DNA of 64,000 nt from an uncultured Lachnospiraceae bacterium (lineage in GTDB: Bacteria > Bacillota > Clostridia > Lachnospirales > Lachnospiraceae), in NCBI GenBank assembly GCA_947630025.1, contig CANRFZ010000002.1:1-64000 (forward strand), read 5' to 3'. Positions within the stretch are counted from its first letter, which is position 1. Each line of letters opens with the position of its first letter. Below are positions 49,815 to 58,270 of the stretch, one piece after another. The position numbers were made by a program, and so were the translations under genes. The notes below the pieces were generated by a model that was given only the letters and a program-made list of their open reading frames with translations, made no database searches and was not told the DNA's origin.

Positions 49815-50974
49815 AACGCCGAACAGTCCCCTTCCCGATAAAACAGACGGTACGCCCGCGCCTGCGAAGCCACATCGAAACCGGCTTCCTTTATCTGTTC
49901 ATAGGTGTCGCGCCTCTCATAGCCCGCAGACGCCGCGATCTGCTCCGCCCAGACTTCCGCGGGGCCGTCGATGGGCAGATAGCGCACCAGATCCGTTACG
50001 GCGGCCTCCCTCGTCACCGTATCCGACACCAGACATGACAACCCCGCCGCCTGCGCCTCCACCAGCACGCCCGGAAGCCCTTCGTAGAGGGACGGCAGCA
50101 CGAAAAAGTCCATCGCCTGATAGTAATCCTCGGGATGTTTTTGATTGCCCATAAACTTCACCCGATCCAGAAGATGCAGCCGGCGGCACTTCTCACGGAT
50201 CTGCTCCATGCCGCTGCCCTCTCCCAGCAGCAGGAGTACGGCGTCTGGCCTGATCCGGCACAACGCCGCAAAGATATCGATCAGATAGGGATGGTTCTTG
50301 GGATAATGGAAACGCCCCACGTGCCCTATCACAAGCTGCTCTCCCACGCCGAGCCCGTCCCTGATTTCCCGGCGTCTGCCGGCGTCAAACGTATATTTCG
50401 CTGCGTCCACCGCATTGTAGATGACTTTGACACGGCCCTGCCGCACGGCCTTATCGCCGTAGACGTCGCGCCCCGCCAGCTCGGAGCAGGCGAAGCAGAA
50501 ATCCGCCCGATCCGCCAGATTCCTTCTGAGCAGTTTCGTGGCAGCCCCTTTGAGTCCGGGAGCCACACCCGCGCTTCTGGCGTGGGCGGCAGTGATCGGA
50601 ACGCCGTATTTCTTGGCAATCGGCAGATAGATGGAGGCCGTACTCGTCATGTGGCCCTGTACCACACGAAATTCATGATGCGCCTGAAAAAAACAACTCA
50701 CCGCTTTTTTGTAGGCAGCATAATTATATCCCCTAAACTGGGGCAGCACATAAATATGGCCGCCCAAGTTTCTGATTTCTTCGTCATAATACTGCGGCTC
50801 TCTCTCCGCCGGGTCTTCCCGGTAGTCCGTGACCGCACCGCTATGCACCAGAAAGTCGAACTGAATCTCGGTTCTGTCCATCTGCCGGTACAAGTCCATA
50901 ATACGGCTCTCCGCACCGCCGAGTCCGGTGCCGCCGAGTACGTGCAACACTCTGATCTGCCCTGTTTCCGGCAT
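49811..50974 (-). CDS. Glycosyltransferase family 4 (EpsF-like)
   Basis: A 387-residue GT-B enzyme with VLHVLGGTGLGGAESRIMDL at residues 9-28, a pattern shared with Bacillus EpsF-type transferases, ITAAHARSAGVAPG near residue 130, LVIGHVGRFHYPKNHPYLID near residue 215 and VLPSLYEGLPGVLVEAQAAG near residue 297. It begins a run of three GT4 genes. A 58-base gap separates it from the formyltransferase gene. Confidence 0.89.
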   Translation of the reverse strand: MPETGQIRVLHVLGGTGLGGAESRIMDLYRQMDRTEIQFDFLVHSGAVTDYREDPAEREPQYYDEEIRNLGGHIYVLPQFRGYNYAAYKKAVSCFFQAHHEFRVVQGHMTSTASIYLPIAKKYGVPITAAHARSAGVAPGLKGAATKLLRRNLADRADFCFACSELAGRDVYGDKAVRQGRVKVIYNAVDAAKYTFDAGRRREIRDGLGVGEQLVIGHVGRFHYPKNHPYLIDIFAALCRIRPDAVLLLLGEGSGMEQIREKCRRLHLLDRVKFMGNQKHPEDYYQAMDFFVLPSLYEGLPGVLVEAQAAGLSCLVSDTVTREAAVTDLVRYLPIDGPAEVWAEQIAASAGYERRDTYEQIKEAGFDVASQARAYRLFYREGDCSAL

Positions 50975-51032
50975 CCTTCCACCTCCGTCCTTTCTCTATA
51001 GGCCGTCGGACAAGCTCTGTCCGGCGTCTCCT

Positions 51033-51953
51033 CTATGTCAGGATGTCTCCCCTGCGGATCGGTTCCACGCACTCGTACCGGTCGATCAGAAGCGATCCGT
51101 CCACCGTGCGCACGATGGGCCTGCCGTCAAATACCTCGATCACTTCCCCCGGCGCATAGGCCGAGAAATCGATGATTTCATCAAAAGGATGGGCCTCCCA
51201 TATCGTCACCCTGTCGCCGCCGCACATCGCAAAAGCGCCCGGAAACGGAGCGGTAACGCCCCGAATCAGATTGTAGATATCCCGCGTGCGCGCGCCGAAA
51301 TCAATCCTGCCATCCTCGGCGGTGCGCTTTTCGTACCACGAATCAAAATCTTTCGACTGCGTGCGGATCGTGATGCTGCCCTCCTGATAAGCCTGCAGCA
51401 GTCTGCGGATCAGGTTTCTGGAACAGATCATATTTTTGTACTGCGCCGTTCTGATATCGTCGTGGGGCGTGAGCGCAAACATTTCCGTGGCAAAGACGTT
51501 GGGACTGTCCGCCTTCTCGTCGTACCGGAACAGATTCAGGTTAAACCGCGTATCACCCAGTATGATCGACCAGTTCAGCGGGGAACGCCCTCTGCCGAAA
51601 GGCAGGTAGCCGCAGTTGCCGTGAAAACCGTAGATGCCGCAGCGGAAGCGGTCGAGCACGGACTTAGGGATCAGCCGCTGCCACCCCATAGAGATGCCGA
51701 TGTCAAATTCGTTCTCCGCGAGAAACCGCTGCGTCCTGTCGTCCGTCAGGAAATAACTGTCGGCCTCATGCACGGGAATCCCGTATCTGTCTGTCAGCGA
51801 CGACAGTCCTTTGTAACCCGATACCTGATTTTTCTTCGTCACTTCCGGACTGATGGTGATGACCAGATCCACCGGACAGATCTGCTCCTGTATAAACGAC
51901 GCGATATTTTCCGAGGTGTCCTTGACACCGAACAAGACGACTTTATATTTCAT
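51033..51953 (-). CDS. Formyltransferase family protein (sugar N-formyltransferase-like)
   Basis: A 306-residue protein of the methionyl-tRNA/sugar formyltransferase fold: FGVKDTSENIASFI at the N-terminus, FDIGISMGWQRLIPKSVLD near residue 84, FHGNCGYLPFGRGRSPLNW near residue 109, and a C-terminal OB-like part (TAPFPGAFAMCGGDRVTIWE). The catalytic His and the later Asp are present, but the Asn normally two residues before the His is Gly (Y-G-F-H). It may therefore use an altered active site. It directly follows a deacetylase gene, which could supply the free amine. Confidence 0.8.
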   Translation of the reverse strand: MKYKVVLFGVKDTSENIASFIQEQICPVDLVITISPEVTKKNQVSGYKGLSSLTDRYGIPVHEADSYFLTDDRTQRFLAENEFDIGISMGWQRLIPKSVLDRFRCGIYGFHGNCGYLPFGRGRSPLNWSIILGDTRFNLNLFRYDEKADSPNVFATEMFALTPHDDIRTAQYKNMICSRNLIRRLLQAYQEGSITIRTQSKDFDSWYEKRTAEDGRIDFGARTRDIYNLIRGVTAPFPGAFAMCGGDRVTIWEAHPFDEIIDFSAYAPGEVIEVFDGRPIVRTVDGSLLIDRYECVEPIRRGDILT

Positions 51954-51959
51954 GCGCTG

Positions 51960-52718
51960 CTACCCTCTCTTGTACCGTTTTCTGGCCCTGACCAGAATAT
52001 ATTTGCAGACCGCCAGCAGATATTCCGCTCCCCGCTGCACCCCCCCCCGCTTGGCCGGAGGCATCTGCAGATATTCGCTATAGGAGATCATCCTGTCGCC
52101 GTATTTTCGGAACAGATCGGCATAACTCTGCCTGTCGGCGTCGGTCATATGGTTGGCGTGAATCACCATCGTCGTGGCGCCGTTCTTCTGCTTCAGGCTT
52201 CTGTTCAGCATAAAGGAGATCGGATAAAACGTCATGCCCGCCCAGAGGTAGGGCCGCCTGCCGAACCCGTCCGTCAGTTTGGTAAAGCCTGTCTCTCGCA
52301 GCGCCTTCAGCGTATTTCGGTCGTAGGAATGGGAAGGGGCCATAAACAGATCCGTATCCAGTCCGGCTTCCCGCATCTTCTGTCTGCCGTGCAGAAGCAT
52401 CTCCTTCTGCCGCTCATAAGGCACTCCCGCAAATTCGGAAGCGTGGTTTAGCGGGAACATACCGCCCTTTTTCGTCGTATACAGATGATGGCAGCCGTGC
52501 ATGGCGATCACATAACCCCGCTCCCTAAGCTCCCGCATGGTCTGTGCGAACCTGTCGTCCGCGGGCCCGCAGGAGAGCGACGAATCCCGGTTGTCCGGCA
52601 CGATTCCCAACAACGGCGTTATCCCGGTCTTTTCAAATAATTCCACAAAAAAAGAAAAATTTTCCCAGTTCATGTCCGGCGTAATATCGTCCATCCGAAC
52701 CGCTATCCTGCCACTCAT
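51960..52718 (-). CDS. Polysaccharide deacetylase family protein (DUF2334-like)
   Basis: A 252-residue NodB-fold protein: IAVRMDDITPDMNWENF near residue 5 with the D-D motif, GIVPDNRD, YVIAMHGCHHLY near residue 70 with the metal-binding histidines, and FMAPSHSYDRNTLKALRETG near residue 125. No signal peptide. ATG 52718 has GGGAG upstream. A run of nine G (52040-52048) near codon 225 is in frame; slippage would change only the basic C-terminal tail. The adjoining formyltransferase gene suggests replacement of N-acetyl by N-formyl on the same sugar, which is inference. Confidence 0.82.
   Translation of the reverse strand: MSGRIAVRMDDITPDMNWENFSFFVELFEKTGITPLLGIVPDNRDSSLSCGPADDRFAQTMRELRERGYVIAMHGCHHLYTTKKGGMFPLNHASEFAGVPYERQKEMLLHGRQKMREAGLDTDLFMAPSHSYDRNTLKALRETGFTKLTDGFGRRPYLWAGMTFYPISFMLNRSLKQKNGATTMVIHANHMTDADRQSYADLFRKYGDRMISYSEYLQMPPAKRGGVQRGAEYLLAVCKYILVRARKRYKRG
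52040..52048. repeat. C9/G9 homopolymer tract in the deacetylase gene
   Basis: Nine C on the plus strand, coding for R-G-G-V near the C-terminus. The frame is open at nine. A slip would replace roughly the last 30 residues, an amphipathic basic tail. Confidence 0.9.
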
Positions 52719-52786
52719 CCCGCACTCCCACACACGGCACTAGACGCCGCCGCCTTTTTTTAATATTCTTTAATACCAGATATTTT

Positions 52787-53764
52787 TTATTTCAGATATT
52801 CTTTGTACCAGTCGATCGCCAGCGCGATTCCCTTGGCGAAATCGTACTCCGGATCATACCCCAGAAGTTCCCTCGCCTTACCGATATCCGCGTTGGAATC
52901 GCGTATATCGCCTTTGCGCGGCGGCCCGAAAATCGGTTCTACATCCGTTCCCAGCGCCCGGCACAGATGATGATAAATATCGATCAGATACAACCTGCCG
53001 CCAGCGCCGATATTAAAAGCCTGCCCCGCGGCGTCGCCGGAAGCCTTGCAAGCCTTCAGATTGGCCTCTATGACGTTGTCGATATACGTAAAATCCCTGG
53101 ACTGCCTGCCGTCTCCGTTAATCGTGGGCGTCTCGCCGTGCAGGAGCTGTTTGATAAACTTCGGAATCACCGCCGCGTACATACCGTCGGGGTCCTGCCG
53201 GCGGCCAAAGACATTAAAATAACGCAGGCCGTACGTGTCCAGCCCGTATAGCTTCTTGTAGAGCATTCCGTATTCCTCGTCCACCCTTTTGGTCAACGCA
53301 TAGGGGGAGAGCACCCTGCCCTCCTGCCCCTCCTTCTTGGGCAGCGTCGTGGAATCTCCGTAAACGGATGAGCTGGAGGCGTACACAAACTTCTTTACGC
53401 CGTTCTGCCGGGATGCCTCCATCATGTTTAACGTGCCGCGGATATTGATCTCCTCATAGAGCTGCGGCATCTCGATGCTGCGGGGCACACTGCCCCACGC
53501 GGCCTGATTGAGCACATAACTGACGCCCTGCACCGCCTCCGTACAGGTATCCATGTCGCGGATATCGCCTTTGATAAACGTAAAGTTCTCCCGCTCGGCC
53601 AGCGCCTCGATATTCTCGTATTTTCCGGTGGAAAGGTTGTCCAGGCACCGCACGGCATACCCCATATTAACCAGCGCTTCGCACAGGTTGGAGCCGATAA
53701 AACCGGCGCCGCCCGTCACCAGAAACACGCTGTCCTTTTCAAATGTAATGTTCTGATAACCCAT
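52787..53764 (-). CDS. UDP-GlcNAc/GalNAc 4-epimerase (WbpP-like)
   Basis: A 325-residue extended short-chain dehydrogenase. FLVTGGAGFIGSNLCEALV near residue 13 binds NAD, QAAWGSVPRSIEMP near residue 87 and LRYFNVFGRRQDPDGMYAAV near residue 175 match WbpP/TviC-type epimerases of N-acetylated UDP-hexoses, and SPYALTKRVDE near residue 148 holds the catalytic Y-x3-K. Together with the dehydrogenase at 55124-56440 it would give UDP-GalNAc and UDP-GalNAcA, as in the Pseudomonas O6 and Vi antigen pathways. The start ATG has a short AT-rich gap downstream of the GT-C-like gene. Confidence 0.87.
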   Translation of the reverse strand: MGYQNITFEKDSVFLVTGGAGFIGSNLCEALVNMGYAVRCLDNLSTGKYENIEALAERENFTFIKGDIRDMDTCTEAVQGVSYVLNQAAWGSVPRSIEMPQLYEEINIRGTLNMMEASRQNGVKKFVYASSSSVYGDSTTLPKKEGQEGRVLSPYALTKRVDEEYGMLYKKLYGLDTYGLRYFNVFGRRQDPDGMYAAVIPKFIKQLLHGETPTINGDGRQSRDFTYIDNVIEANLKACKASGDAAGQAFNIGAGGRLYLIDIYHHLCRALGTDVEPIFGPPRKGDIRDSNADIGKARELLGYDPEYDFAKGIALAIDWYKEYLK

Positions 53765-53766
53765 CT

Positions 53767-55122
53767 TTATGCTCTCCCTTCCGTCCGTGCCGGAGCCTTA
53801 TCCCACAGAATCTCCCTGCCCAGCAGGAACAGTGCCATATAAAAAATCGAAAATCCGTAGATCATATACCGCGACAGACACATGATCGTAACCGACGTCG
53901 CGCCCACATTCGCCGCGATAAACAAAAGGGCGAATGCCATAACCCATGCCGCGCTATCCTGACGGCGGCGCCGCACCGCCGCGCATAGAAGCGCTATGGC
54001 AGCCGCGTACAACGCAAAGGCCGCCCAGTTGACCAGCGGATGCACCACCGCAATACTCCTGATCAGTCCGTAAACGCACAGACGCAGATAATCTGCCGTC
54101 CACTGCCCCAGACACACCGGCAGCAGCCGGGCGGTCATACGGCGGGCCAGATCGTCCGCCATCAGATCTTTCTTATAATAATCGCCGCCGCCCACCGTAA
54201 AGAAGTAGGCGCTCATATCGGCGTCCAGCACATCAAATTTCAGCCTGTCGTGATATTCTTCCAGATGCGCCGTCTTCTCCGCAAACGTGCTGCCGCCGTA
54301 CTTATAATTGGCGCCGATGGCATCGGCCTCCCGGTAGAACTGCTCAAAAAACGTCCGCTCTGTGCTGCCCTCCGCAAATACCGCCCCGTCCGCTTCATCC
54401 GCAGCGTACATGACATTGGTCAGGATATTGACCGGGCCGTAGGTATTGCCGATAAAATACCCGGTGATAACGTAATTGTAAGTGTGCGTCACCAGCGTTC
54501 TGGCGCCGAAAGCCGCCGCCAGCGCCAGCGCCGGAAGAAGCAGCCTCCGATACCGCCTGCGCAGAAGCAGCAGAAATCCGACGGCAAGCGCCCAGAGCAG
54601 GAGCGTTGTCACCATCTGCGTTCTCGTAAGCGATAGCAGAAACGCCAGTGCAAAACTGCAGACAACATCACATTTCTTCCGCTCATAAACCATCCGCAGC
54701 ATAAAAAGCGTAAATAACTGAAACAACGGAATGCACAACGCTTCGCTCATAATGGCGCTTTCCATGAAAATGCCATAGTGGGAGGCATATTTGGTGACGA
54801 TATGCGGCGCGAGCTGCAGGGCGATCAGCAATAACTCTCCCGGAAGCCGCAGCCGAAACCTTCGCCGCAGATATTCCGCAAGGGCTATGATGCCCGCAGC
54901 CGTCAGCAGATTCTGCGCGGCCACCGCCAGCGCTAACCCCCCCCCGGCGATTTTCCGGAACAATGCCAGAAATAGCGGATACAACGGTTCCCGGTGGACG
55001 TGCATCGTGATATACTGTTGGGAATCTCCATAGATTCCTATGCCGGAGGCGGCGGACATCCCGCCGAAGAATGCCAGCAGCGCCAGCGACAGTACCAATA
55101 CTCTCTTTCGGTCAGCGGTCAC
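53767..55122 (-). CDS. Polytopic membrane protein, GT-C-like, paralogue of 3634-4983
   Basis: A 451-residue protein with about ten membrane segments. It shares with 3634-4983 the early D-S acidic motif (GIYGDSQQY near residue 29), PLYPLFLALFRKIAG, LTRTQM near residue 165, a long polar loop (225-310) and LSRYMIYGFSIFYMALFLLG near the end. I do not recognise the family; a GT-C enzyme or a glycan-associated membrane protein is likely. It starts with GTG 55122, two bases after the dehydrogenase stop (RBS GGAG). A G9 tract at 54937-54945 is in frame in a GGG triplet within the second hydrophobic region. Confidence 0.65.
   Translation of the reverse strand: MTADRKRVLVLSLALLAFFGGMSAASGIGIYGDSQQYITMHVHREPLYPLFLALFRKIAGGGLALAVAAQNLLTAAGIIALAEYLRRRFRLRLPGELLLIALQLAPHIVTKYASHYGIFMESAIMSEALCIPLFQLFTLFMLRMVYERKKCDVVCSFALAFLLSLTRTQMVTTLLLWALAVGFLLLLRRRYRRLLLPALALAAAFGARTLVTHTYNYVITGYFIGNTYGPVNILTNVMYAADEADGAVFAEGSTERTFFEQFYREADAIGANYKYGGSTFAEKTAHLEEYHDRLKFDVLDADMSAYFFTVGGGDYYKKDLMADDLARRMTARLLPVCLGQWTADYLRLCVYGLIRSIAVVHPLVNWAAFALYAAAIALLCAAVRRRRQDSAAWVMAFALLFIAANVGATSVTIMCLSRYMIYGFSIFYMALFLLGREILWDKAPARTEGRA
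54937..54945. repeat. C9/G9 homopolymer tract in the GT-C-like gene
   Basis: Nine C on the plus strand, coding for three glycines near residue 60. The frame is open at nine; any single-base slip would abolish most of the protein. Confidence 0.9.
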
Positions 55123-55123
55123 T

Positions 55124-56440
55124 TTACAGTCTCCAATAAGAATAATCGTCCGTCATATATTCGCTCTTGTCCAGCAGCCCTTTGATATCCGCCAGCACTT
55201 TCTTTTCGCTGCCCTGCCGGAAGAAACCGTCAAAATCACGCCTGCTCAGCTTCTTAAACTGATCGTGGGCTACCGCCACGATTACCGCGTCCATATCCTT
55301 TACATCCGCAAGCTCCGCAAAGGAAATGCCGTACAGCCGCATGGCCTCCGCCGCGTCCGCCGCGGGATCGACCACCGTCGGACGGATGCCGTATTCCTCC
55401 AGTTCGTTACAGATATCGATCACCTTTGTGTTTCTGGTGTCGGGGCAGTTCTCTTTGAACGTAAAGCCGAGAATGGCGACTCTGGCATTTTTAACGGGCG
55501 TTCCCGCCTTGATCAGATTCTTCACGAGGCTCTCCGCCACGTACTTGCCCATTTCGTCGTTAATCCGCCTGCCGGACAGGATAATGCGCGAATGATATCC
55601 CAGCGCATCGGCCTTGTAGGTCAGATAATACGGATCTACGCCGATACAGTGTCCGCCCACCAGACCGGGCTTAAACGGCAGGAAATTCCACTTCGTCCCG
55701 GCGGCCTCCAGCACCTCCAGCGTATCGATCCCCATCCGGTGAAAGATGATGGACAGCTCGTTCATAAAAGCGATGTTGATATCCCGCTGGCTGTTCTCGA
55801 TCACCTTGGCGGCCTCCGCGACCTTGATCGACTGCGCGCGGTACACGCCCGCCTCCACTACCAGCTCGTACACCTTGGCGACGGTATCCAGCGTCTCCTC
55901 GTCCATACCGGACACGATCTTGGTGATCGTCTCCAGCCTGTGCACCTTGTCGCCCGGATTGATTCTTTCGGGGGAGTAGCCGATCTTAAAGTCGGTTCCG
56001 CATTTCAGCCCCGACTCCCGCTCGAGAATCGGCACACAGATCTCCTCCGTGACGCCCGGATATACGGTGGACTCAAATACGACTACGGAGCCTTTTGTCA
56101 GGTTCTGTCCCAGAATGCGGCTGGCCCCCTCCACCGGGGATAAATCCGGCGTGTGATCGTCTTTTACCGGCGTAGGAACGGCGACGATATGGAATCTGGC
56201 CTCCCTGAGTCTGGCCGCGTCCGCGGTAAAGTCAACGGAAGTGTTTTTGATCACCTCGTTCCCCACCTCATTGGTCGGATCGATGCCGTTCCGGTACAGT
56301 TCTATTTTTTTCTCATTCAGGTCGAAGCCCACCACCTTCACCTTTCTTGCAAAAGCGACCGCGATCGGCATTCCCACATATCCCAGCCCCACCAGGGATA
56401 TCTTTTCCTCGCCCTTGACGATCTTTTCATATAAATCCAT
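55124..56440 (-). CDS. UDP-N-acetylhexosamine 6-dehydrogenase (WbpO/TviB-like)
   Basis: A 438-residue nucleotide-sugar dehydrogenase: ISLVGLGYVGMPIAVAFARK at the N-terminus, VVFESTVYPGVTEEICVPIL near residue 125, YSPERINPGDK near residue 155, and GLVGGHCIGVDPYYLTYKA near residue 255 with the catalytic cysteine. The C-terminal NAD-like domain has GFTFKENCPDTRNTKVIDI. The TviB/WbpO subgroup oxidises UDP-GalNAc or UDP-GlcNAc to the uronic acid. ATG 56440 has GAGG upstream. It provides an acidic sugar that the amidotransferase genes could act on. Confidence 0.89.
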   Translation of the reverse strand: MDLYEKIVKGEEKISLVGLGYVGMPIAVAFARKVKVVGFDLNEKKIELYRNGIDPTNEVGNEVIKNTSVDFTADAARLREARFHIVAVPTPVKDDHTPDLSPVEGASRILGQNLTKGSVVVFESTVYPGVTEEICVPILERESGLKCGTDFKIGYSPERINPGDKVHRLETITKIVSGMDEETLDTVAKVYELVVEAGVYRAQSIKVAEAAKVIENSQRDINIAFMNELSIIFHRMGIDTLEVLEAAGTKWNFLPFKPGLVGGHCIGVDPYYLTYKADALGYHSRIILSGRRINDEMGKYVAESLVKNLIKAGTPVKNARVAILGFTFKENCPDTRNTKVIDICNELEEYGIRPTVVDPAADAAEAMRLYGISFAELADVKDMDAVIVAVAHDQFKKLSRRDFDGFFRQGSEKKVLADIKGLLDKSEYMTDDYSYWRL

Positions 56441-56482
56441 ATTCCTACCTCGCTTTCTTATCTGTGGTATCCGCATATGCGG

Positions 56483-57565
56483 TTAAGACAAAATCCCGTG
56501 CACCTGTTCCACATAGGCGGCAGTGACCAGTCTTCTGTCAAATTCTCTCTCCATCTTGGCTCTGGCGGCAAGTCCCATCCGGCGCCGCTCCTCATAGGAC
56601 AGGGCGAGGAACCGCTCCAGCGTCCGAATCAGCGCCTCCGCATTCCCCGGCGGAAACCCGAAGCCCGTCACGCCCTCCTCGAAGGTCTCCCGGCATCCGC
56701 TGATGTCGGTGGCGATCACAGGTCTGCCGGTGGCCGACGCCTCCTGCAGCACATTGGACATCCCCTCGTGGTAGGAAGCCACGACGATGGCCGATGCCTG
56801 CGCCAGATACGGATGCACCTGCGTCTGAAATCCCAACTGCCTGATGATTCCCTGCTTTTCCAGCTCATCCAGCATCTCCTGATAATCCTCGTCGCACGCG
56901 CCCAAGATGTCAAAAAATACCTTGTCACTGTGCAGTTTCCGGGCCGCCTTGATATATTCCAGTATCCCTTTCGCCCGCATGACGCGCCCTACATAGAGGA
57001 AATGCGTCTCCTCCGTCTGCGGATAAGGCTCGCAGGGATGCTTCTGCAGATTGACGCCGGAGCCGGACACCAGCCTGTCTGCCCGCCCGGCGATACGGTA
57101 CTTCCTGAAAATATCCCGGTTCTCCGCATTCTGAAAAAATACGCAGTCCGCCTTTTTTAAGGCCGCCCGGTACATACGGACGATCAGCTCCACAAACAGC
57201 CTGTTTTTCTGAAAGGCGCCGCCCAGCCCCGTAACCGTCACAAGATAAGGGATCTTCTGACGGCGCGCGCAGAACCCGCCGTATATATTGGGCTTAATCG
57301 TATAAGTAAGCACTAGGTCGGGCCGGAGCTCTTTCATCAGGCGGCGGTAGGACAGATAGATTTTGATGTCCTCCAACGGATTGATCCCGTGGCGGTTGAT
57401 GGGCGTCTTCACGATCTGCGCCCCTTCCTCCCGCAGCTCTTTCGTCTTTACATCGTCCGGCAGGCTGATAAACACTTCATGCTCGTCCAGAAGCGCTTGG
57501 ACAGTCTCGTTTCGGAAATCGTACAGACCGCCGGAAAAATTTGATAAGATCAGTATCCTGCCCAT
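56483..57565 (-). CDS. Glycosyltransferase family 4 (PglA/CapM-like)
   Basis: A 360-residue GT-B enzyme. It begins ILILSNFSGGLYDFRNE and has IKPNIYGGFCARRQKIPYLV near residue 92, FLYVGRVMRAKGILEYIKAA near residue 190 and VVASYHEGMSNVLQEASATG near residue 262. This layout is close to PglA- and CapM-type transferases, which add GalNAc or a similar sugar to lipid-linked bacillosamine. Its place three bases from the PglD-like gene supports that second-step role, by inference. Confidence 0.88.
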   Translation of the reverse strand: MGRILILSNFSGGLYDFRNETVQALLDEHEVFISLPDDVKTKELREEGAQIVKTPINRHGINPLEDIKIYLSYRRLMKELRPDLVLTYTIKPNIYGGFCARRQKIPYLVTVTGLGGAFQKNRLFVELIVRMYRAALKKADCVFFQNAENRDIFRKYRIAGRADRLVSGSGVNLQKHPCEPYPQTEETHFLYVGRVMRAKGILEYIKAARKLHSDKVFFDILGACDEDYQEMLDELEKQGIIRQLGFQTQVHPYLAQASAIVVASYHEGMSNVLQEASATGRPVIATDISGCRETFEEGVTGFGFPPGNAEALIRTLERFLALSYEERRRMGLAARAKMEREFDRRLVTAAYVEQVHGILS

Positions 57566-57568
57566 TTT

Positions 57569-58231
57569 CTACTGCTTCCTTGCATCCTCTGTGTGGTATT
57601 TGACCGGTTTCGCAGGATTGCCGACGGCGGTGCACTCCGGCGGCAGCTCATGGATGATAACCGCGCCCGCGCCCGCAATCACGCCGCTATTGATCCTGAG
57701 CCCCTGTATGATATGGCTGCCGGTGCCGATCTCCGTCTCCTCGCAGATCTCCACGCACCCCGACACGTTGACGCCGGGATATAGCGTCACATAGGAGTGC
57801 AGGATATCGTCGTGGCCCACCGTGCAGGCCGCGTTAATAATGCAGAAATCGCCGATGCGGATATCCACCGACACGATATTTCCGGCGAGCATCACGTTGC
57901 CCCGCCCCATCGCGACACGGCCTGACATCACCACCGACGGATCGATGATATTCGGGAACGTAAGCCGCTTATTTTGCTCCAGCTTGCGGATAATGCGGCG
58001 TCTGGTCTTGGCATTGGCCACGGCGCATACCACCGCCGTCTCCCTGTCGCAGTCCGCCAGCCAGTCCACCGTGCCGAGAACGGGCCTGTCGTCCACCAGC
58101 GTACCGGGCGCAATAGCGTCGTCGATGTAGCCCGCTATATTCCATACCGCGCCACGGCTGTTGATCCGTTCAAGCACCCACTGTATGTCTTTTCCAAGGC
58201 CGCCGGCTCCGACGATCACGATATCCTGCAT
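57569..58231 (-). CDS. pglD: PglD-like sugar N-acetyltransferase (NeuD family)
   Basis: A 220-residue protein with an N-terminal nucleotide-sugar-binding domain (IVIVGAGGLGKDIQWVL) and a left-handed beta-helix of hexapeptide repeats from about residue 95. CTVGHDDILHSYVTLYPGV holds the catalytic His, equivalent to that of PglD. PglD acetylates the 4-amino group of UDP-4-amino-4,6-dideoxy-GlcNAc to give UDP-di-N-acetylbacillosamine. PglF- and PglE-like genes lie just upstream. It is the first gene after leader B. Confidence 0.87.
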   Translation of the reverse strand: MQDIVIVGAGGLGKDIQWVLERINSRGAVWNIAGYIDDAIAPGTLVDDRPVLGTVDWLADCDRETAVVCAVANAKTRRRIIRKLEQNKRLTFPNIIDPSVVMSGRVAMGRGNVMLAGNIVSVDIRIGDFCIINAACTVGHDDILHSYVTLYPGVNVSGCVEICEETEIGTGSHIIQGLRINSGVIAGAGAVIIHELPPECTAVGNPAKPVKYHTEDARKQ

Positions 58232-58270
58232 GGTAACTCCCTGTATTATTTCTTTTATACTTCAAACTCC

